This document shows positions 59,204 through 64,000 of a DNA stretch of 64,000 bases, piece after piece (within the stretch, counting starts at the first letter, position 1; the number at the start of each line of letters is the position of its first letter). Made by a program: the position numbers and the translations under genes. The DNA is from DAOVRD01 sp964521715 (GTDB taxonomy: Bacteria; Planctomycetota; Brocadiia; SM23-32). Below the pieces are notes generated by a model, which saw nothing but the letters and a program-made list of their open reading frames with translations, made no database searches and was not told the DNA's origin. The stretch covers positions 1 to 64,000 of the forward strand of contig CAZFSS010000013.1 of the NCBI GenBank assembly GCA_964521715.1. Reading direction: 5' to 3'.

Positions 59204-60085
59204 GTGCTCGTCAACCCCTTCGAAGCCGAAGGCAAGTGGTACAAGGCCAACCTCCACACGCACACGACGGCGTCCGACGGGAAGTGTGAACTGGAGGAGC
59301 GCGTCGAGCAGTACCGTGCTAACGGCTACGACGTGCTGGCCATCACGGATCACGGCGTCGTTTCCGACGCGACCCATTTGGGCACGGACGACTTCCTGGT
59401 GTTGGACGGCGTCGAGCTGACCGTCACGCCCTTCGAGAATGGGCGTTTCTACCACCTGCTCTGCATCAACACGCCGTCGGACCTGTCGTTCCCGGGGGAC
59501 TTGAGCCCGAACTTCCTCATCTTCCACCTGAAGACTCAGGGCGCCGAATGCCTCATCGCGCATCCGTACTGGAGCGGCAACACGCTGCCGGAGCTCCTGT
59601 ACCTGGAAGGACACGTCGGCATAGAGGTCTTCAACGCGGGATGCCAGAACATCGGCAAGGCGTACAGCTCCGTGCACTGGGACGACATGCTGGAGGCCGG
59701 AGTGGAGGCGCTGGCCATCGCGGTGGACGACGTGCACAGCGCCGGCGATTACCTGGACCTGTTCGGCGGGTGGACGATGCTCAAGATGCAGGAACTCAGC
59801 CCCCAGGCCGTGCTGGAGGCGCTCCGGACGGGCTGCTACTACTCCTCTTCGGGGGCGGAGATCCTGGACTTCTGCGTCACGGAAGGCATGGCGAGGCTCC
59901 GTTGCGAGGACGCTTTGGAGATCCATCTGATGGCGTCGGCGTGGCACGGATGCAGCCTCTACGCGGGCGACGGTCCGCCGCTGACCGAGGCGCACGTCAA
60001 TGTGGACTCCGACTGGAAGTACATTCGCGCCGAGATCGTGAACGCCCGGGGCAAGCGCGCGTGGGCGAATCCCATCTTCCTGTGA
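59204..60085 (+). CDS. PHP-domain metal-dependent phosphoesterase
   Basis: The protein has 293 residues from the GTG at 59204 (GGAGAG 7 bases upstream). PHP motifs in order: NLHTHTTASDG (motif I), ITDHG (motif II), a His in AECLIAHPYWSG (motif III) and VDDVHS (motif IV). These residues bind two or three metals. Related proteins are histidinol phosphatase and 3',5'-nucleoside bisphosphate phosphatase. Following an iron/phosphonate-type importer suggests it hydrolyses a phosphorylated nutrient, but it also has its own promoter. Confidence 0.85.
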   Translation: MLVNPFEAEGKWYKANLHTHTTASDGKCELEERVEQYRANGYDVLAITDHGVVSDATHLGTDDFLVLDGVELTVTPFENGRFYHLLCINTPSDLSFPGDLSPNFLIFHLKTQGAECLIAHPYWSGNTLPELLYLEGHVGIEVFNAGCQNIGKAYSSVHWDDMLEAGVEALAIAVDDVHSAGDYLDLFGGWTMLKMQELSPQAVLEALRTGCYYSSSGAEILDFCVTEGMARLRCEDALEIHLMASAWHGCSLYAGDGPPLTEAHVNVDSDWKYIRAEIVNARGKRAWANPIFL

Positions 60086-60120
60086 GCTCCGCCGGGCCGC
60101 AGCGGCCGGGCGGCTTCTGC

Positions 60121-60148
60121 TTGACATTGCCGGGTGTGCGGCTAAAGT
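60121..60148 (+). promoter_or_regulatory. Promoter of the second ABC importer operon
   Basis: TTGACA (60121-60126), a 16-base spacer and TAAAGT (60143-60148) lie 46 bases before the GTG at 60195. Confidence 0.65.
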
Positions 60149-60194
60149 AGTGGTCGGACTGCCCCTCGTCAATCCGACCCGTCCGGAGTGTTCC

Positions 60195-61064
60195 GTGCGT
60201 TTGAGACCAATCTGCATCGTCTGCGTGGCTTTCCTGGCCGTGCTGCTCGGGGGTTGCGGCGGCGGAGCGCAACAGGGCAGTGTCGAAGACCTCCTCGAGG
60301 AGGGGTGGCGCGCTTACTCGACGGGTGACTTCGACTTCGCCGTCCAGACCTTCGAGTCTGCCGAGCGCAAGCCGGGCCTGACGCCCGAGCAGCATTTCTC
60401 AGCGCTGCTCGGCGTCGCCACCACCTATCACCTCCGGTCGAATCCCGACCTCGAACAAGCGCGCGCATGGTACGAGCGTCTCGGAGAACTGCCCGCGGGT
60501 GAGGCGAAGCGGCAAAGCCTGTTCGGACTCGGGCTTATAGACCTGGCCCAGGGCAAGGGCGGCTCCGGCCAGACGAAGCTCGTCAGGCTGATACAGGACT
60601 TCCCGGAGAGCATGGAGGCGAACGAGGCCGTCATACACGTGGCGGATTCGCTCCTCAGGCCCAGCGCAAAGGGCGGGGAGCCGGGCCAGTTCGAGCTGGC
60701 CGGGAGTGCGATGGTGGATCGCGGGTTGAACATGCTGGAGGAGCGTTTGAGGGGTTATCCCCACAATCCCCTGGCCGCTGCGATGCACCTGATGCTGGCC
60801 GTGGAGTACATCGAGCTTGAGCAGTTCGCGAAAGCCGTAGAGCACCTGCAGGCCGCCGAGCTGGAGGGCATCGCCGGAGTCAGAATGCAGAGCGTGAACC
60901 TTTGGCGCATCGCCCGCATCGCGCAGATGGAGCTGAAGGACTACGGCCTGGCCGAGCAGTACTACGCCAGGTACGTTGAGGAGTTTCCCAGGACGACCCT
61001 CTATTACAGGGCGAGCAGGAGCCTCGATCGCGTTCGCGCACTGAAGGCGGAGGAGGGGTCATGA
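60195..61064 (+). CDS. TPR-repeat lipoprotein
   Basis: The protein has 289 residues from a GTG at 60195 (GGAG 6 bases upstream). A lipoprotein signal (CIVCVAFLAVLLGGC, Cys ~20) is followed by several TPR-like helix pairs (EDLLEEGWRAYSTGDFDFAV; LEQFAKAVEHLQAAEL; YGLAEQYYARYVEEFP). It overlaps the sugar-binding protein gene by 4 bases (ATGA). Such a protein could hold the binding protein or a glycan enzyme in the periplasm. No direct evidence for a partner. Confidence 0.82.
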   Translation: MRLRPICIVCVAFLAVLLGGCGGGAQQGSVEDLLEEGWRAYSTGDFDFAVQTFESAERKPGLTPEQHFSALLGVATTYHLRSNPDLEQARAWYERLGELPAGEAKRQSLFGLGLIDLAQGKGGSGQTKLVRLIQDFPESMEANEAVIHVADSLLRPSAKGGEPGQFELAGSAMVDRGLNMLEERLRGYPHNPLAAAMHLMLAVEYIELEQFAKAVEHLQAAELEGIAGVRMQSVNLWRIARIAQMELKDYGLAEQYYARYVEEFPRTTLYYRASRSLDRVRALKAEEGS

Positions 61065-62725
61065 GCGACGCGAGTCAGCTATGGGCGAAGCTCAGGAGAT
61101 ATCCTGCCCTTCTGCTGCTCGTGGCGGTGTACGTCATTTCTTGCCTGGTCGTCGTGGGCAACGTCATCCGCGGGTCCGGCGGCGGCCCCGGCGAAGAGAA
61201 GAGGAAGGTCCTGCGCTTCGCCCACTGGCAGCTCGAGCCCGGCATACGCAGCGCGCTGGACCAGTTGATCGCGGACTACGAGGAGCTCCACCCCGACATC
61301 GAGGTCCGGCAGATACTGATCCCGGAGGAAGGCTATTTCCGCTGGGTGAACACGCAGCTCATCGGGCGCACGGCTCCGGACATGATCGAGTGCGGCCTGG
61401 GCGGCACGGTGGCCTGGGCCCTCTGGCCGAAGTTCTACGCCCGATACTTCATGCCGCTCGACCGCTACGTGGACCAGCCGAATCCTTACAACAAGGGCAC
61501 GGAGTTCGAGCAGACGCCGTGGCGGAAGACCTACTTCGACGAGATGGACGGAGGCTACGACGAGTCGCTCCAGAGCTATTACCGCGTGCCGCTGTCGGCG
61601 TTCACGGTGAGGCTTTACTACAACAAGGGGCTGATCGAGGAGGTCTGGGGGGCCTCCTTCCCGCAGACCTACGAGGAGTTCATAAAGCTCTGTGAGAAGC
61701 TGGTTCAGTACGGCAAGGACAGGGGCAGGAAACTCGTCCCAATAGCCGGGTCGGGCTACAATTTCCGCCAGTTCTTTGACGCCTACCGGACGGCGTTCAC
61801 GGCCGATTACCTGGATCGGCTGGACAAGGACTACGACGGCACCGTGAGCAGGATCGAGTCCGCCGGTCCCCTCTACTCGGGCGCCGTGAGCATGGATGAG
61901 CCGCCGATCCGCGCCAACTTCGAGTTCGTGCGGGAGCTTTCGGCCTATTTCCCCCAGGGCTACACGTCGCTCGACCGGGACGAGGCCGTGTTCCTGTTCC
62001 TGCAGGGCCACTCCGCCATGATCACGACCGGCAGTTGGGACTACAAGAGCCTGGGCGTTCAGTCCGAGTTCGAGATAGCCGTGGCGGACATCCCGCTGCC
62101 TTCGAAGGATGATCCGCGCTACGGCCGGTACGTGGCCGGTCCGGAGACCGAGGCCGGCCTTGAAGGCGGCTTCCCCATGGCCATCACCAAGATCTCCAAG
62201 AATGCGGACCTGGCCCTGGACTTCCTCCAGTATGCTTCGTCGCTGCGCAAGAACGAGGAGCTCAACAGGGCGATGTACTGGCTGCCGGTCATCAAGGGGG
62301 CGGAGCCGCGCGAGGATCTGCGCCCGTTCGCGCCGCGCATAGAGGGCTTCTCACCGTCCATCGAGTACGAGGGTCCGGGGGCGGAGTTGGCATACAGCCA
62401 GGCAACGCCGGACTACCTGTCGGGCAAGATCAGCTACGAAGAGCTCGCCGAGGAACTCGTTCGGGCGTACCATCGTGATGGCCCGCTGGGCGTCGACGAG
62501 TACTTCAAGAACAACGAACAGACGCTGGACCAGCAGATGCGGTTCGCCGCCCTTCGGCGGGCGGCCATCGCGGGCGCCGAAGGCGCGACGGCCGTGCTGA
62601 CGGGCGACAGCGAGATGCAGTACAAGAGGATTATAGAAGCCTACGTGGCCCAGCTCGGCGTCCGCAACAGCGAGATCGGAATCTGGGCCGAGAACGTGAA
62701 GCGGCTCGCAAGCACCGGACGTTAA
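61061..62725 (+). CDS. ABC importer substrate-binding protein, carbohydrate family 1
   Basis: The protein has 554 residues. A membrane segment (ALLLLVAVYVISCLVVVG, ~16-33) anchors it. The binding part starts KVLRFAHWQLEPGIR and shows family-1 sugar-binding features (ADYEELHPDIEVRQI, RLYYNKGLIEE, HSAMITTGSWD). It is about 130 residues longer than MalE-like proteins, with an extended C-terminus. The absence of a lipobox and the presence of a stable anchor are shared with the other importer's binding protein. The sugar is unknown; the ATPase may be a shared MsmK/MalK-type protein encoded elsewhere or beyond the window. Confidence 0.88.
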   Translation: MSDASQLWAKLRRYPALLLLVAVYVISCLVVVGNVIRGSGGGPGEEKRKVLRFAHWQLEPGIRSALDQLIADYEELHPDIEVRQILIPEEGYFRWVNTQLIGRTAPDMIECGLGGTVAWALWPKFYARYFMPLDRYVDQPNPYNKGTEFEQTPWRKTYFDEMDGGYDESLQSYYRVPLSAFTVRLYYNKGLIEEVWGASFPQTYEEFIKLCEKLVQYGKDRGRKLVPIAGSGYNFRQFFDAYRTAFTADYLDRLDKDYDGTVSRIESAGPLYSGAVSMDEPPIRANFEFVRELSAYFPQGYTSLDRDEAVFLFLQGHSAMITTGSWDYKSLGVQSEFEIAVADIPLPSKDDPRYGRYVAGPETEAGLEGGFPMAITKISKNADLALDFLQYASSLRKNEELNRAMYWLPVIKGAEPREDLRPFAPRIEGFSPSIEYEGPGAELAYSQATPDYLSGKISYEELAEELVRAYHRDGPLGVDEYFKNNEQTLDQQMRFAALRRAAIAGAEGATAVLTGDSEMQYKRIIEAYVAQLGVRNSEIGIWAENVKRLASTGR

Positions 62726-62737
62726 CCGGCGGGAGCC

Positions 62738-63709
62738 ATGGCAAGGGAACGCGTCAGATTCCGGCAGATAGGCAGGTACTGGCCGCTCTACGTCATGATG
62801 CTGCCGACGCTGGCCCTGGTGGCCGTCTTCATGTACTGGCCCGCGATCAGCGGCATCTACCACAGTTTCTATCGCTGGGACGGAGACGAGCTGGCCACGT
62901 GGACCGGGTTCCAGAACTATTCCAGGGCCTTCACCGACCCCACACTCGGGCGCTCCTTCATCGTGGTCGGGATCCTGTTCGTCGCCAGCCTCTTCAAAAT
63001 GGTGCCGTCGATCCTCACCGCCGTAGTCATCCACCGCGTGACCAGCGACAAAATGCGCTACCTCTACCGCTTGCTTTTCGTCGTGCCGATGGTCATCCCC
63101 TGGATGGTCGTCCTGCTGATGTGGAAGTTCTTCTACAACCCGGTGGTCGGCCTGCTGAACAGCTTCCTCAACGGAACCCACTTGATGGCCCTCCTGGTCG
63201 CCGTCAATGGATGGCTCATCGAGGCGGGCATCGCCACGGGCGAGCCCCTCTTCAAGGCCGGCATGAACCCGGCGTGGCTCGGCGACTCCTCGCTCGTGCT
63301 GCCGGCCCTGATCTTCTGGGGGTTCCCGTGGATCGGCATCATCGGCGTCCTGATCTACCTGTCGGGCCTGGAGCGGATACCGCGGTCGGTCTACGAGTGC
63401 GCCGAACTGGACGGCGTGGGCTGGTTCGGCAAGTTCCTCTACATCGAGCTGCCCCTGATAGCGACGCAGGTGCGCATCAACTTGGTGCTGCTGATCATCG
63501 GAGTGTTGCAGGCGTACGACTTGATACTGGTCCTGCTGGAAGAGTCGGGCGGCCCCGGCGGAGCGGCCATGGTGCCGGGCCTGTACATGTACTACAACGC
63601 TTTCGTGCGGCGTGAGGCGGGATACGCCTGCGCCATCGGCGTTCTGCTCTTTTTCGTCATCCTGATACTGACGCTCATCAACACTAAGCTCGTCCGGGTG
63701 GAGAAATGA
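62738..63709 (+). CDS. Sugar ABC importer permease, MalF/UgpA type
   Basis: The protein has 323 residues and six membrane segments. The coupling loop is YECAELDGVGWFGKFLYIELPLI (EAA-type, here ECAELDG). It is preceded by WGFPWIGIIGVLIYLSGL. It starts 12 bases behind the binding-protein gene with GGGAG upstream. Its ATGA overlaps the next permease gene. Confidence 0.93.
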   Translation: MARERVRFRQIGRYWPLYVMMLPTLALVAVFMYWPAISGIYHSFYRWDGDELATWTGFQNYSRAFTDPTLGRSFIVVGILFVASLFKMVPSILTAVVIHRVTSDKMRYLYRLLFVVPMVIPWMVVLLMWKFFYNPVVGLLNSFLNGTHLMALLVAVNGWLIEAGIATGEPLFKAGMNPAWLGDSSLVLPALIFWGFPWIGIIGVLIYLSGLERIPRSVYECAELDGVGWFGKFLYIELPLIATQVRINLVLLIIGVLQAYDLILVLLEESGGPGGAAMVPGLYMYYNAFVRREAGYACAIGVLLFFVILILTLINTKLVRVEK

Positions 63710-64000
63710 GCAGGGCATCGGAGAACCCGATAGCGCGCGTCTTGAAGCACGGCTACCTGTGGGCCATGCTGGCGCTCGTCTTCCTGCCCTTCTACGTCAT
63801 GCTCGTTGTCAGTTTCAAAGACAACAAGCAGTTCTACAACCAGACCTGGCTGCCCACCTGGCCCCTGCACTGGGGGAACTGGGCGGAGGCATGGGACACG
63901 GTCGGCGTCTACATCGCCAACTCCGTGTTCCTGGCCGTCACGGCGACACTGGTAACGCTGGTCGTGGGCGTTCTGTCCGCCTACGTGTTTGGACGGTATC
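63706..64000 (+). CDS. Sugar ABC importer permease, MalG/UgpE type, 5' part
   Basis: The ATG at 63706 overlaps the stop of the first permease by 4 bases. The visible 98 codons give a first membrane segment (LWAMLALVFLPFYVMLVVSF), a periplasmic loop with NWAEAWDTVGVYIANSVFLAV, as in MalG-type permeases, and the start of the next segments. The gene is cut by the window end. Confidence 0.88.
   Translation, partial: MSRASENPIARVLKHGYLWAMLALVFLPFYVMLVVSFKDNKQFYNQTWLPTWPLHWGNWAEAWDTVGVYIANSVFLAVTATLVTLVVGVLSAYVFGRY

Noticed and set aside
1..64000. CRISPR array or 16S/23S/5S rRNA genes
   Set aside because: No regularly spaced repeats and no rRNA-like stretch were seen anywhere in the window.

Overview
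The window comes from a GC-rich, diderm bacterium. An LPS-type heptosyltransferase (33209-34279), type IV pilus assembly genes (17470-20484) and a Flp-type pilin (35385-35570) show an outer membrane. Vegetative promoters follow a regular form, TTGACR-N16-18-TAGAAT or a close variant. The gene mix (MoxR/DUF58/transglutaminase operon, fused PilM-PilN, Trk/Ktr channel, GH42 enzyme, many small unlinked operons, a possible C-terminal sorting tail) would suit a planctomycete or another PVC-like or related lineage, but no 16S gene is present and I do not claim a taxon.

Layout. 1-3831: right end of an integrative element lodged at the 3' end of a tRNA-Arg(TCG) gene, with a tyrosine integrase, an unrecognised 532-codon gene, an HTH regulator and the start of another gene that runs off the edge. 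4062-12104: core genes (SpoU rRNA/tRNA methyltransferase, prfB with its programmed frameshift, ktrB, dnaJ, hsp20, lon, tRNA-Arg(ACG)). 12060-17438: a lipoprotein with an HExxH motif, hisH-hisF, and tsaD-larB-nnrD. 17470-25259: leftward pilMN-pilO-pilP-like genes and a moxR-DUF58-tgpA operon. 25641-30671: GH42 beta-galactosidase, mazG, a sugar nucleotidyltransferase and a divergent class II aldolase. 30796-36977: heptosyltransferase with an ABC-2 exporter, dapB, Flp pilin with a sigma-54-like promoter, and a zinc dehydrogenase.

37853-47174 is the most notable part: a complete 9.3-kb Mu-like transposon. Its ends can be read to the base. Imperfect inverted repeats begin TAGT...GGACAAG, transposase-site-like repeats lie behind them, and a 5-bp direct repeat (CCCAC) sits flush against both ends. 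It carries an XRE repressor with a zinc ribbon, a Ner-like regulator, a DDE transposase of MuA type with an extra C-terminal region, a DUF1804-like gene, small unknown genes and a tail tape-measure gene. I find no MuB ATPase, large terminase, portal, capsid or tail-tube gene. It sits in an already decayed region beside the first ~50 codons of an azgA-like purine permease.

47698-64000: dnaK, clpB and a nitrilase-family amidase, trxB and a HIT protein, then two ABC importers. The first is an iron/polyamine-type binding protein, ATPase and fused permease, followed by a PHP-family phosphoesterase. The second is a carbohydrate-type binding protein with two permeases, preceded by a TPR lipoprotein; the last gene is cut by the window end.
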